In this document: piece by piece, positions 18,756-28,163 of the stretch
Numbering within the stretch: position 1 is the stretch's first letter
How the letters are laid out: each line of letters opens with the position of its first letter
Source: Bacteroidota bacterium
GTDB taxonomy: Bacteria > Bacteroidota > Bacteroidia > AKYH767-A > OLB10
Length of the DNA: 64,000 nt
NCBI GenBank assembly: GCA_016714535.1
Contig: JADKDR010000007.1
Span: 1 to 64,000, forward strand
Direction: 5' to 3'
Notes under the pieces: model-generated
The model's input: only the letters and a program-made list of their open reading frames with translations
Databases searched by the model: none
What the model was told of the DNA's origin: nothing
Program-made: the position numbers and the translations under genes

Positions 18756-20252
18756 ATGAATATGAAATATAAAGCCATTCTTTTTACACTAATACTATCA
18801 CTAGTATTTTCAAATAAATCAAAGTCGCAATCCATACCAAGTTCAAAAACCTTTACGTCTATAGAACTGCTTAAAGACTTTGAAGTATTGAAAGGCGTTT
18901 TACAAAATTATCATCCAGGGCTTTACAGGTTTCAAGACAGCACAACGGTGGCAAAGCATTTTGATAATCTAGAGCAGCAGTTGAAACAAGACTTAACACT
19001 TGCTGAGGCTTACTTAGTGTTTTCCAGGTTTTCGGCAAGCTTAAAATGCGGACATACTTTCTGTAGCTTTTACAATCAGAGTGGTTCCACTAGAGATAGT
19101 CTTTTCAATAAAAAAGATAAAGTTCCGTTTAATTTTTTCCTGTTTGATAAAAGAATGTTTGTTGAAAAAAATGTTTCAAACAATGAAGAACTAAAGGAAG
19201 GATCTGAAATTTTAGAAATTAATAATGTGCCTGTTGCTACTATTATTGATACGTTAATACAATATGTGAAGGGCGATGGAAATAATAATCTCAAAAGACT
19301 AAATGACCTGAATCTTTCGGGGCTTGGAAAGTTTGAAGCCTTTGATATTTTTTATCCATTAGTATTCCCACCTATTAATAATTCTTATTCCCTTAAAGTT
19401 AAAGGACCTGACAACGCGAGTACCTTGACAATTAATGTTAATCCTATTAGTCGTGCTGAACGTTTTGGACTAATTGAAAATAAATATGGAAAACAGCCTT
19501 CAACTTTAGATGATTTATGGAGTTTCAAAATATTAAATAATGAAACCGGCTATTTAAAAATTGGCACTTTTGTAACCAATAAATTAACCATTGACTGGAA
19601 AAAATTTTTAAATAATGCATTTGATGAATTGGCTGAAAAAAAAATTCAAAATTTAATTATTGATATACGCGGAAACGAAGGTGGTAATGATGAAGTAAAT
19701 CTTGTGCTTGGAAATAAGTTAGCTAAAAAGCAGATTGAATTTCCTGCATTTAAAGAACTGCTTCGGTATGAAAAAGTTTCTGATGAATTTCGCCCTTACC
19801 TAAATACCTGGGACAAGAGTTTTTATAACAGAAGCGGACAAGTAATAAAACAAGAAAATGGCTTTTATACCTGGAAAAAAAATAGAGGCAACTCAGTTAT
19901 AAAGAAAAATAACAATGCTTTTCAAGGAAACACCTATTTACTTGTGGACGCAGCCAATAGTTCGGCAACCTTTTTCCTCACGGCTGGCTTAAAGCAAAAC
20001 AAGATTGCTACTATAGTTGGTTCTGAAACAGGAGGTAATCTAAAAGGAACCAATGGAGGTCAACTGTTTTTTCTTTGGCTACCCAATTCCAAAATAGAAA
20101 TTGATGTTCCGCTGATAGGATACTACCCATTAACAGAACAACCAGATAAGGGCATAAATCCAGATATTGAAGTTGTGTTGACAATTTCAGATATTTTTTC
20201 CGGAAAGGATAAGGTCTTAGATAAAGCAATAGAATTAATTAAGGCAAAATAA
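18756..20252 (+). CDS. secreted S41-family peptidase, third paralogue
   Basis: A 498-aa protein with a signal peptide (LFTLILSLVFSNKSKSQ). Start is 18756 or the nearby ATG at 18762. It shares with the 8410 gene the opening ELLKDFEVLKGVLQNYHPGL, the S41 strand NLIIDIRGNEGGNDE, nucleophile region AANSSATFFLTAGLKQ and VGSETGGNLKGTNGG. The turn again has Asn where the classical base lysine is expected. A PDZ-like region (EGSEILEINNVPVATIID) lies near residue 150. Probably a periplasmic or lipid-anchored processing peptidase. With the two genes near 8.4-11.5 kb it makes a local expansion of the family. Confidence 0.85.
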   Translation: MNMKYKAILFTLILSLVFSNKSKSQSIPSSKTFTSIELLKDFEVLKGVLQNYHPGLYRFQDSTTVAKHFDNLEQQLKQDLTLAEAYLVFSRFSASLKCGHTFCSFYNQSGSTRDSLFNKKDKVPFNFFLFDKRMFVEKNVSNNEELKEGSEILEINNVPVATIIDTLIQYVKGDGNNNLKRLNDLNLSGLGKFEAFDIFYPLVFPPINNSYSLKVKGPDNASTLTINVNPISRAERFGLIENKYGKQPSTLDDLWSFKILNNETGYLKIGTFVTNKLTIDWKKFLNNAFDELAEKKIQNLIIDIRGNEGGNDEVNLVLGNKLAKKQIEFPAFKELLRYEKVSDEFRPYLNTWDKSFYNRSGQVIKQENGFYTWKKNRGNSVIKKNNNAFQGNTYLLVDAANSSATFFLTAGLKQNKIATIVGSETGGNLKGTNGGQLFFLWLPNSKIEIDVPLIGYYPLTEQPDKGINPDIEVVLTISDIFSGKDKVLDKAIELIKAK

Positions 20253-20269
20253 AAGCACATCAGCTAAGT

Positions 20270-20690
20270 TAACATTTTGTCGGCTATACAAAACCCCATT
20301 CGAATGCAGCAAACTAAGATGTTTACGTATAGACAGCTTTCAGCAACACGAGCCGCGGTGCGGTTAGTATTCACTATAGCCACTTAAGTATATAAGTATA
20401 CTTGTATCGGAGTGCGGTTTGGATTATACTGTTTGTAACAGGGGGTGTATAGGTTACTTAGAAAGCAATCAGCAACTAATGCTTGTATGCAAGGAATCAA
20501 TAAAGCGTACAACATTATTTGCTTCTATGCTGCAATCTAAAATTGATATTGCTATTCTGGTTATCCAGCTAGCTAGTATGTGCTTCATAATTATTTTTGC
20601 TTAGTCAGGTCTATCATGTTGTTGTAATTTCTATTCTTGCTGCATGCTGGTAACGGGTAGCTTTGGGCATTTGGTTTTTTACAGTTGCCC
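20270..20690. repeat. composite intergenic repeat A-core-C, copy 2 of core
   Basis: Starts TTAACATTTTG 18 bp after the S41 gene. Module A (20338-20452) matches copies at 24996 and 32044 in TTCAGCAACAyGAGCC, TATCGGAGTGCG and TTTGTAACAG. The core (20493-20555) reads on the minus strand ISILDCSIEANNVVRFIDSL, the transposase-like relic. Module C (20612-20690) matches others in GTTGTTGTAATTT and TAGCTTTGGGC, but its right end is degraded. No gene is convincing in 20253-20773; the + strand frame 20419-20604 is repeat sequence. Confidence 0.65.
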
Positions 20691-20773
20691 TTTATTGGCA
20701 TCCGAAAAAAGCAATCAACTGTAACAATATCAATATGAAATCATCCTTTCAATAACACCTACAACATTTGCCA

Positions 20774-21655
20774 ATGACATTAAAAATAAATAATCTCTCA
20801 AAAACTTATCCCAATGGTGTAAAAGCCTTGGACAATCTTACATTGGAAATAAACCAAGGTATGTTTGGTTTGCTTGGGCCAAACGGTGCAGGCAAATCTT
20901 CACTTATGCGGACACTTGCGACTTTACAAAACCCTGATGAAGGTTCAGTATTTTTTGAAGACCTAGATGTTTTGAAAAACCCAATGGATTTGCGAAAGAT
21001 ATTAGGATACTTACCGCAAGAGTTCGGGGTGTATCCCAAAATGTCCGCAATAGACTTGCTGGATTATTTAGCAACGCTTAAAGGTATAGCTTCGAGACAA
21101 GACCGAAATAAATTGATACAGCAAGTATTGGAAATTACAAACCTATATGAAGCTCGGAAAAAAAATGTTGACGGTTATTCGGGCGGAATGAAACAACGAT
21201 TTGGCATTGCTCAATTGCTACTCAACAATCCCAAATTGATAATTGTAGATGAACCTACCGCTGGCTTAGACCCTGCTGAACGAAACCGCTTTTTGAATGT
21301 TTTACGAGAAATTGCCAGTACTAATATCATCATTTTTTCAACCCACATTGTAGATGACATTAAAGATTTGTGTAATGATATGGCAATAATGAACGGAGGT
21401 AAAATTTTAAAAATAATAAAACCATCAGTAGCAACAAAAGAATTAGAAAATAAAATATGGACAAATAATATTGACAGAGCTATACTTGAAGAAATGGAAC
21501 AAAGTTATTTAGTTCTTTCTTCCAAATACAACCAGGATAATTCAATAAATATTCGGGTTTATGCTAATGAACAACCATCATCAAATTTTGCATCAGCAAC
21601 GCCAACTTTGGAAGATGTTTATTTTGTTGCTTTAAAAAACAACCTCGAAAACTAA
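20774..21655 (+). CDS. ABC transporter ATP-binding protein
   Basis: ATG at 20774 (MTLKINNLSKTYPNG, 293 aa) is preferred over the TTG six bases upstream. The ATPase landmarks are complete: Walker A GPNGAGKSS, Q-loop GYLPQEFGVYP, signature YSGGMKQRFGIAQ, Walker B LIIVDEPTAGLD and H-loop FSTH. The C-terminal 80 residues are a regulatory extension seen in ABC-2 drug/nodulation-type exporters. The partner permease-peptidase fusion begins 5 bp after its stop, so they form one operon and one exporter. The block is bounded by composite repeats at both sides. Substrate unknown. Confidence 0.92.
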   Translation: MTLKINNLSKTYPNGVKALDNLTLEINQGMFGLLGPNGAGKSSLMRTLATLQNPDEGSVFFEDLDVLKNPMDLRKILGYLPQEFGVYPKMSAIDLLDYLATLKGIASRQDRNKLIQQVLEITNLYEARKKNVDGYSGGMKQRFGIAQLLLNNPKLIIVDEPTAGLDPAERNRFLNVLREIASTNIIIFSTHIVDDIKDLCNDMAIMNGGKILKIIKPSVATKELENKIWTNNIDRAILEEMEQSYLVLSSKYNQDNSINIRVYANEQPSSNFASATPTLEDVYFVALKNNLEN

Positions 21656-21660
21656 AGCAA

Positions 21661-24600
21661 ATGTTTTTTGCAATTTTTAAATTTGAAATAAAGTATTGGC
21701 TAAGAAACTGGTCGTTTTACATTTACTTATCCATTTTCTTTTTACTTGCATTGCTAAGTATGGCAGGTGCTGCCGGAGCATTTGGCGAAGGAAGTGCTGC
21801 TACAGAAAATATGGCTAATTCGCCAATGAGCATTTATGGGTTTACCATCTTCTTCAATAAATTTCTTTTATTCCTTATTCCTGCCATTGTTGGCAATACA
21901 ATTTATAAAGACTACAAAAGCAACTTTAACAGCATATTGCATACATATCCATTTTCAAAAAAGGATTACTTATTAGCAAAGTTTACAAGTGCTTTTTTGA
22001 TAGTTTGTTTAATTGCATTTTCGGTGGAGCTAGGTTTAATACTCGGCACAAAACTACCAACCGTGAATCCAAAACAATTACTTCCTTTTAATACGATGAC
22101 TTATGTGCAATCGTTTTGTATTTATTTAATTCCCAATTTATTGTTGTTCAGTATTGTTGTTTTTTCAATTGTGTTGCTTAGTAGAAATATTTACAATGGT
22201 TTTATTTCCATTGTTTTGATTTGGCTTCTAAAAGAAATAGGTGTTCGACTGTTGGGCGCTGATGGCATAGCAAGTATGGTGATAGATCCTTTTGGCGAAA
22301 GTGCAGTGCAATACTTTACCCGATACTGGAATTTAGCTGAACAAAATATTCTTTCCCTTCCCTCGCAACCAATTATTTTAATCAATAGGCTTGTGTGGCT
22401 ATTTATAGGGTTAACTATTTTTATTGCAACATATCGCTGGTTTTCATTTAGCCAAAATCCATTTTCGTTTGGTTTGAAATCTAAAAAAATTGAAAGTGTC
22501 ACTAAAGACAATTTTAGAAGCATTCTCAAAATCGATTTAATTAAATTGAAATTTGATTTTTCGTTTTTCCAGCAAATCAAAACTTCGTGGAAATTATCAC
22601 AAACTGATTTTATTTTTATTACCCGAAATGGTGCGTTTATAAGTATTGTTATTGCCGGTATTTTATTTATTGCTGCACTATTGCTGCAAATGAACCCACA
22701 AACAGATACGAAAATACTACCAGTGACCTGGCAGATTTTAGGCTTTCCAGTTTTCTTTTTTTCTTTTCTTATTCAAATCCTCACATTTCTTTACGCAGGT
22801 ATTTTAGTTCATCGTGCAAAAAATTCACACATTTCAGATCTGATTTCAGTTACTGCTGTTCCAAATTGGGTGCTGCTATTTTCAAAATTTTTAGCATTAG
22901 TGAAAATGCAACTAACATTACTTTCATTAATCATGATTGTAGGTATTGCAATTCAAATAAACAGCAATTATTACCATTTCGAAATTGGACATTATTTATT
23001 CGATTTGTTTGCTATCCATCTTATAGGTTTTATGATTTGGGCTTTCCTTTCTTTGTTTGTTCAATCCATGTTTAGCAATATTTATTTGAACTTATTCCTT
23101 CTTATTTTGATTGCACTAGGGATTTCACAACTGCCTTCTTTGGGCATAGAAAATTTTGTGCTTAGATTTAATGACAGTCCAAATGCTAATTTTTATTTGA
23201 AATATTCAGATATGAGCGGATACGGAAATTCGCTAATTCCTTACTTCTTGTATAAATTGTATTGGTTTGTTTTCGGAATGTTTTTGTTTAGCATCACGTT
23301 ACTGGTATGGCAAAGAGAACGCACAAATTCTATTCTTGAAAGATTTAAAATTGCTAAAAAACGTTTTGTTGGCAAGTTGGCATTTATATCAATTGTATTA
23401 ATGACGAGTTTTCTATGCTTTGGTTTTTATCTTTTTCAAAAAGAAAACAACCCTGAAAACAAAATTCTATCTGAAAAAAACGAGACTAACTTATTAACTC
23501 AATTCCAAAACAAATACAAAAAATACGAGCATACTTCACAACCAAGAATTACGTCTGTCTTTATTAAATTAGACATTTTCCCCGAAACTAATTCATTCAT
23601 TGCAAAAGGAAATTATACACTCATAAATAAAAGTGAACATACAATTGATACGCTTTTAATAAAAAAGGGGTTTGATGAAATAACTACGCTTTACTTTGAT
23701 ACCAATGCTACTTTAATTGAAGAAGACACCATCTTTAAATTTTGTATCTATAAACTTGATAATGGCATTGCACCCAATGACAGCATCAACTTAAACTTTA
23801 CAATTAAAAATCAAAAGAATACGCTGTTAACTCAAAATTCAAACATTTTAAAAAATGGAACTTTTCTAAAATCTGACATTTTTCCCCGATTAGGATATTT
23901 TGCTGAAACAGAAAAAAAGATGCCCAACGACAGTACTGCATTTGCAAATCATTACCAAGGCAATGATGCTGATTTAGTAAATTTTGAGGCTATTGTTAGT
24001 ACAAGCCCTAAGCAAATTGCAATAACATCGGGCAATTTAATAAAGGAATGGTCAGAAGATGGTAGAAGATACTTTCATTACAAAATGGACATACCCTTCA
24101 AGTTTGTTTTCGGCTTTAACTCGGGCGAATTTGCGGTATTGAAAGAAATCTATAAAGGAGTTGATTTGCGGGTTTATTACCACCCAAAACATATATATAA
24201 CATCGAACAAATGATGGATGGTTTAAAAGCTTCATTAGATTACAATGTGTTTCATTTTGGTCCTTACCAACACAAGCAAGTTCATATTATTGAATTTTCA
24301 AGGTCTGAAGGTTCTTATGCAACCACGGCAGGTAACTGTATCCAAACTTCAGAAATCCGTTTTATCAATGATACACGTAATTTAAAAGAAGGTGGAATTG
24401 ACCTTTCCTTTTACGTAGCTGCACACGAACTTTCGCATCAATGGTGGGGCAATCAAGTAAGTCCTGCTGATGCATTAGGTGCCACAATGATAACAGAAAG
24501 TATGGCAGAATATATTACTGCAAAAATTTACGAAAAGAAATACGGTAAACAAGGAGCCTTAAAGTTTTTGAAAATCCAGCGTATCCGATATTTATCGGGC

Positions 24601-24930
24601 AGGGCAAATGAAACAGAACAAGAACCGCCCTTGTACTTAGTAAATCCTGAACAATCCTATATTTCTTATGGAAAAGGGGCTATTGCACTCTATACACTAA
24701 GTGAATTTATTGGTGAAGAAAAACTAAATAAAGCTTTAAAAGAATACTTGGATAAAGTAAAATTCCAACCACCGCCCTATACAACATCTATAGAAATGCT
24801 TGATTATTTAAAAAAAGCAACACCAGACAGTTTACAATATTTAATTGTAGATATGTTTGAAAAAAATGATAAAGAAAAGACGCTGTCGCACTTTGATGAA
24901 ATAGTTAAGCGTAAGTCTTCTAGCTACTAG
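21661..24930 (+). CDS. ABC-2 permease fused to M1-family metallopeptidase
   Basis: A 1089-aa fusion. Residues 1-600 hold about twelve membrane helices typical of ABC-2 permeases (first MFFAIFKFEIKYWLRNWSFY). Residues of about 620-1085 are an extracytoplasmic M1 aminopeptidase domain with HELSH near 922-926 followed by WWGNQVSPADALGA and the third zinc ligand in ITESMAEY (HEXXH-x19-E). The exopeptidase GAMEN motif is replaced by TAGNCIQTSE. Such ABC-permease/M1 fusions are known in Bacteroidota and partner a single ATPase, as here. A plausible role is export coupled to peptide trimming, or membrane-protein quality control; that is inference. Confidence 0.9.
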   Translation: MFFAIFKFEIKYWLRNWSFYIYLSIFFLLALLSMAGAAGAFGEGSAATENMANSPMSIYGFTIFFNKFLLFLIPAIVGNTIYKDYKSNFNSILHTYPFSKKDYLLAKFTSAFLIVCLIAFSVELGLILGTKLPTVNPKQLLPFNTMTYVQSFCIYLIPNLLLFSIVVFSIVLLSRNIYNGFISIVLIWLLKEIGVRLLGADGIASMVIDPFGESAVQYFTRYWNLAEQNILSLPSQPIILINRLVWLFIGLTIFIATYRWFSFSQNPFSFGLKSKKIESVTKDNFRSILKIDLIKLKFDFSFFQQIKTSWKLSQTDFIFITRNGAFISIVIAGILFIAALLLQMNPQTDTKILPVTWQILGFPVFFFSFLIQILTFLYAGILVHRAKNSHISDLISVTAVPNWVLLFSKFLALVKMQLTLLSLIMIVGIAIQINSNYYHFEIGHYLFDLFAIHLIGFMIWAFLSLFVQSMFSNIYLNLFLLILIALGISQLPSLGIENFVLRFNDSPNANFYLKYSDMSGYGNSLIPYFLYKLYWFVFGMFLFSITLLVWQRERTNSILERFKIAKKRFVGKLAFISIVLMTSFLCFGFYLFQKENNPENKILSEKNETNLLTQFQNKYKKYEHTSQPRITSVFIKLDIFPETNSFIAKGNYTLINKSEHTIDTLLIKKGFDEITTLYFDTNATLIEEDTIFKFCIYKLDNGIAPNDSINLNFTIKNQKNTLLTQNSNILKNGTFLKSDIFPRLGYFAETEKKMPNDSTAFANHYQGNDADLVNFEAIVSTSPKQIAITSGNLIKEWSEDGRRYFHYKMDIPFKFVFGFNSGEFAVLKEIYKGVDLRVYYHPKHIYNIEQMMDGLKASLDYNVFHFGPYQHKQVHIIEFSRSEGSYATTAGNCIQTSEIRFINDTRNLKEGGIDLSFYVAAHELSHQWWGNQVSPADALGATMITESMAEYITAKIYEKKYGKQGALKFLKIQRIRYLSGRANETEQEPPLYLVNPEQSYISYGKGAIALYTLSEFIGEEKLNKALKEYLDKVKFQPPPYTTSIEMLDYLKKATPDSLQYLIVDMFEKNDKEKTLSHFDEIVKRKSSSY

Positions 24931-24995
24931 TACTAAGACATCTTTACGAAACCCCCACTCTACTTAAGCAACACAAAGGACTTTTGCACAGATCG

Positions 24996-25361
24996 CATTC
25001 AGCGACATGAGCCTCTATGCGGCTAGCATGCACTTCAGCTTTTTAATTATATAGGTGTATTTGTATCGGATTGCTTTTGGGTATATAATATTTGTAACAG
25101 TGGCTGTATATGTTTCACTTAAAGCACCTACCTAGCCTATATTACGTGCGAGGCATCAATAAAGCGTACAACAATTTTTGCACTAGTGCTGCAATCTAAG
25201 CTTTATATCTCCATCAGACTTCGGCAGCATGCAAGTAAATGATTCAATATTAATTCCTTTTTTTTGAATTATGCCATAAGTGTCGTTGTAATTTTTATTT
25301 TTAACACAGGTTATTAACGTGTAGCTTTGGGCTGTTGGGTTTTTTCACAGGCTGACGTTAC
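24996..25361. repeat. composite intergenic repeat A-core-C, copy 3 of core
   Basis: Module A occupies 24996-25112 (ATTCAGCGACATGAGCC, TTGTATCGGATTGC). The core (25151-25214) reads on the minus strand MEI, stop, SLDCS then VVRFIDA. Module C (25271-25361) ends TTTTTTCACAGGCTGACGTT. The following 25362-25741 holds no gene that I can support; it is AT-rich toward its end and probably carries the promoter of the carbonic anhydrase gene. Confidence 0.7.
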
Positions 25362-25741
25362 CAGCAAGCGTAAAAATCGACACAAAAACCATAAACTTGA
25401 TTGTTAGACATTAAATCTTTAGAAATAAATACAGACCAACGGGCTGACTTTTTGCCGACACGACAGCCGAGCGCTTCATGTTTTAATTTTTCCACGACCG
25501 CAGAAAAAAAAATCTAATTTTAGCCGACCAACAATTGCCACATTTGGCTTTGCCCCAACCACTAGCCGACAAGTAAAACTATTTAAAATTTCAGTTTTTC
25601 GCTGACCTTATTTTTTAAAACTATTTGCAATTTATTTATTACTAAATAATAAATATGTTTTATGGATTATATAATTAATATAAATAAATGTTTATGAATA
25701 AAATTTCTCAATTTTGCAACGTCAAACAAAAAAATAAAAAA

Positions 25742-26497
25742 ATGATAAAAGAATTATTCAAGGTTGCCGCTTTAGCAATAACAGTTCAAGCTTTTATTGG
25801 ATGTAATCCAAGCACAAAAAATGAGAACCCTCAAACAACTTCGGAAACTCAAAAGACAACTTACAAGAATCGTCATGTAATGACTAAAGCCGAGCAAGAC
25901 TCTCTAACCCCTGGCCAAGTTTTGCAAGAATTCAAAGATGGTAACGAACGCTTTAACTCTGGTAACGTAACCCAAAGAGAGCATTCTGAAGAAATCAGAA
26001 AGGCTGCAACTGGTGGTCAATTTCCAAAAGCAATGGTTTTAAGTTGTTTGGACAGCCGAGTGCCAGTTGAAGATGTATTTGACCAAGGTATTGGAGACGT
26101 TTTTGTAGGCAGGGTTGCAGGCAACTTTGTTAATACTGACCTATTGGGGAGTATGGAATTTGCTTTTAAAGTGGCAGGAGCTGCACTAATTCTAGTGATG
26201 GGGCATCAGCATTGTGGGGCTGTTAAAGGAGCTATTGATGACGTGCATTTAGACAACATAACATCAATGCTTGCCAATATAAAGCCTGCAGTAGAAATGA
26301 GCAAAACTTTTGAAGGCGAAAAATCTTCTAAGAATGTAGCTTTTGTAAAGTTAGTGGCGCAAAATAATATCAGAAATACGATAGCACAAATTTGAGCTAA
26401 AAGTGAAATTTTAAAAGAAATGGAAGCTAAAGGGGAAATAAAAATAGTTGGAGCGTTCTATACTTTGAGAACTGGAAAATTAGAGTTCATTGACTAA
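25742..26497 (+). pseudogene. lipoprotein beta-carbonic anhydrase with in-frame TGA
   Basis: I start at ATG 25742 because MIKELFKVAALAITVQAF ends in a lipobox-like FIGC (Cys21). The beta-class zinc site is clear: Cys102 and the Asp-Arg pair in SCLDSRVP, then His155 and Cys158 in GHQHCG. A TGA at 26393-26395 cuts the protein after NNIRNTIAQI. The frame then continues AKSEILKEMEAKGEIKIVGA to TAA at 26495-26497, which is the normal end of the family (251 codons in all). The stop falls where relatives often have Arg, so CGA to TGA would explain it. The truncated product keeps all zinc ligands. It is 32 bp from the bicarbonate transporter gene, so the pair interconverts and imports inorganic carbon. 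Confidence 0.85.
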
Positions 26498-26529
26498 TAT
26501 CTTATCACTAATCAAATAATCAAACAAGA

Positions 26530-27495
26530 ATGAATTTCAATTTACTCATAGAGAATCTAACCAATCCGGCACTATTGTTCTTTGTGCTGGGCGTTATAGC
26601 AGTTTATGTAAAAAGCGATTTGGAGATACCACCTAATTCATCAAAATTTATTTCTCTCTACCTATTATTCTCCATAGGTTTTAAAGGGGGACAAGAACTG
26701 TCGCATGAAACATTTACAATTGAAATCGGATTTTCTATGTTATTTGGTATCTGTATTTCAGCAATCATACCATTATATACTTTTTTTATACTTAAAAGAA
26801 AACTGAATGTGTTCGATGCAGGAGCTATTGCCGCAGCTTATGGCTCTGTAAGTGCAGTTACTTTTGTGACGGCTGTCTCCTATTTAGAAAGTCAACAGAT
26901 GAGTCTTCATGGACACATGGTAGCAATAATGGCATTGATGGAATCTCCAGCTATTATAATAGGTTTAGTATTAATTTCTTTATTCAATAAAGATGAATCA
27001 ACAGCAAAAATTAAAATTCCAGCGGTGATAAAACATTCCTTGACAAATGGCAGTGTTTTATTAATTCTGGGAAGTTTGGTAATAGGCTTTATGGCAAATG
27101 CAAAACAAGCTGAAGGTATTAAACCATTTACCAATGACTTATTTAAAGGTTTCCTTGCTATTTTTCTATTAGATATGGGGATTACAAGTGGTAGAAAGTT
27201 AAAATCATTCTTCTCTTATGGAATATTTCCGATGGCTTTTGCCATCATTATTCCGTTAGTAAATGGATGTCTTTTTGCCATATTAAGTGGATTTGTAACA
27301 ACAGATATCACCAACAGATTTATCTTTGCTGTCCTAGCTGCAAGTGCATCTTACATAGCAGTGCCAGCCGCAATGAAGATAACAGTTCCTAAAGCGGACC
27401 CTGGACTATATCTTCCGATGGCTCTTGCGGTAACTTTTCCTATAAATATAACGGTTGGTATGCCCATATATTTCCTAATAGTGCAACATTTCTAG
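26530..27495 (+). CDS. sbtA: SbtA-type sodium-dependent bicarbonate transporter
   Basis: A 321-aa integral membrane protein with about ten helices in two inverted halves. It matches the SbtA/DUF897 family in ISLYLLFSIGFKGGQELS, AAYGSVSAVTFVTA, MALMESPAIIIGLVL and GITSGRKLKSFF, the repeated GS/GA-rich helices that bind sodium and bicarbonate in the cyanobacterial protein. The C-terminal half repeats the motif as AASASYIAVPAAMKITVPKA. No PII-like SbtB gene is adjacent. A carbonic anhydrase gene lies directly upstream on the same strand. In a heterotroph such a pair probably feeds carboxylases or serves pH balance; that is inference. Confidence 0.9.
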   Translation: MNFNLLIENLTNPALLFFVLGVIAVYVKSDLEIPPNSSKFISLYLLFSIGFKGGQELSHETFTIEIGFSMLFGICISAIIPLYTFFILKRKLNVFDAGAIAAAYGSVSAVTFVTAVSYLESQQMSLHGHMVAIMALMESPAIIIGLVLISLFNKDESTAKIKIPAVIKHSLTNGSVLLILGSLVIGFMANAKQAEGIKPFTNDLFKGFLAIFLLDMGITSGRKLKSFFSYGIFPMAFAIIIPLVNGCLFAILSGFVTTDITNRFIFAVLAASASYIAVPAAMKITVPKADPGLYLPMALAVTFPINITVGMPIYFLIVQHF

Positions 27496-27583
27496 TAAAG
27501 CTGAAAATAGCAAACAATATGTTCTTCAAGACAGAATAAAATGTTACTTAAGTATAAACTGGGCGACAAACAAAACGCCAGCC

Positions 27584-28096
27584 GCTAACATTTAGCCGTA
27601 TAGACGAAAGCCCCCGGGCGAGTCGAATACGAGGGGCTTTTGTCTATTAGGCCTGCCCTGTATTCTCTAACGGGGTGTTAAGCGACACCGGCATGGGTTG
27701 TCGTCATAATTGAGTGGTTTTGTTGGGGGGGGAGCGTGCTAAATTGCTTAGGTGTAATAGTAAGCAATTTTTGTTTTTTGCTTTTGTTTAACTATGGCTG
27801 TATACGATTTGTGGCGTTTTTAGTTCTTTAATATATCAGGCCAACATTCCTCTTTCAAATTTCAATTTCACGAAATCGAGTTTACAACCAAAAGCATCGA
27901 TAAAGCGTACAACATTTTCAGTATCGATGTTGCAATCTAAACTTGATATTTCCATCTGTTGCCGGCAGTGCTTTGCTATGTGATGTGTATTTATTTTTTT
28001 TGAAGGTGTGTCAACAGTGTCGCTGCAATTTTTATTTTTACCACTTGTTATTAACGTGCAGCCTTGGGCAAGTTTGTTTTTCAGAGTCTGACGTTG
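27584..28096. repeat. composite intergenic repeat with variant left part, core copy 4 and module C
   Basis: Starts GCTAACATTTAGCC, the same edge as at 31975. The left part (27600-27830) differs from modules A and B. The core (27855-27956) reads on the minus strand QMEISSLDCNIDTENVVRFI, then DAFGCKLDFVKLKFE, the best-preserved reading of the transposase-like relic. Module C (28009-28096) ends TCAGAGTCTGACGTTG. The minus-strand frame 27836-28147 is made only of repeat and is not a gene. Confidence 0.7.
27600..27647. repeat. 15-bp stem-loop in the repeat left end
   Basis: ATAGACGAAAGCCCC (27600-27614) pairs with GGGGCTTTTGTCTAT (27633-27647), one G-T pair and otherwise perfect, around an 18-nt loop. 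It lies 105 bp after sbtA and could end that transcript or serve as a folded recombination site. Confidence 0.7.
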
Positions 28097-28163
28097 TGGG
28101 CTACCAATAGGTGGCTGTACTAACCCGAAAAGTTGTGCAAGAAACAAATGACAAACAACGCAG

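Noticed and set aside
25621..25670. AT-rich inverted repeat upstream of the carbonic anhydrase gene
   Set aside because: Seven-base A/T-only arms are expected by chance in such sequence.
27836..28147. 103-aa minus-strand open frame
   Set aside because: It covers the transposase-like relic and repeat module C only, with no downstream transposase body.
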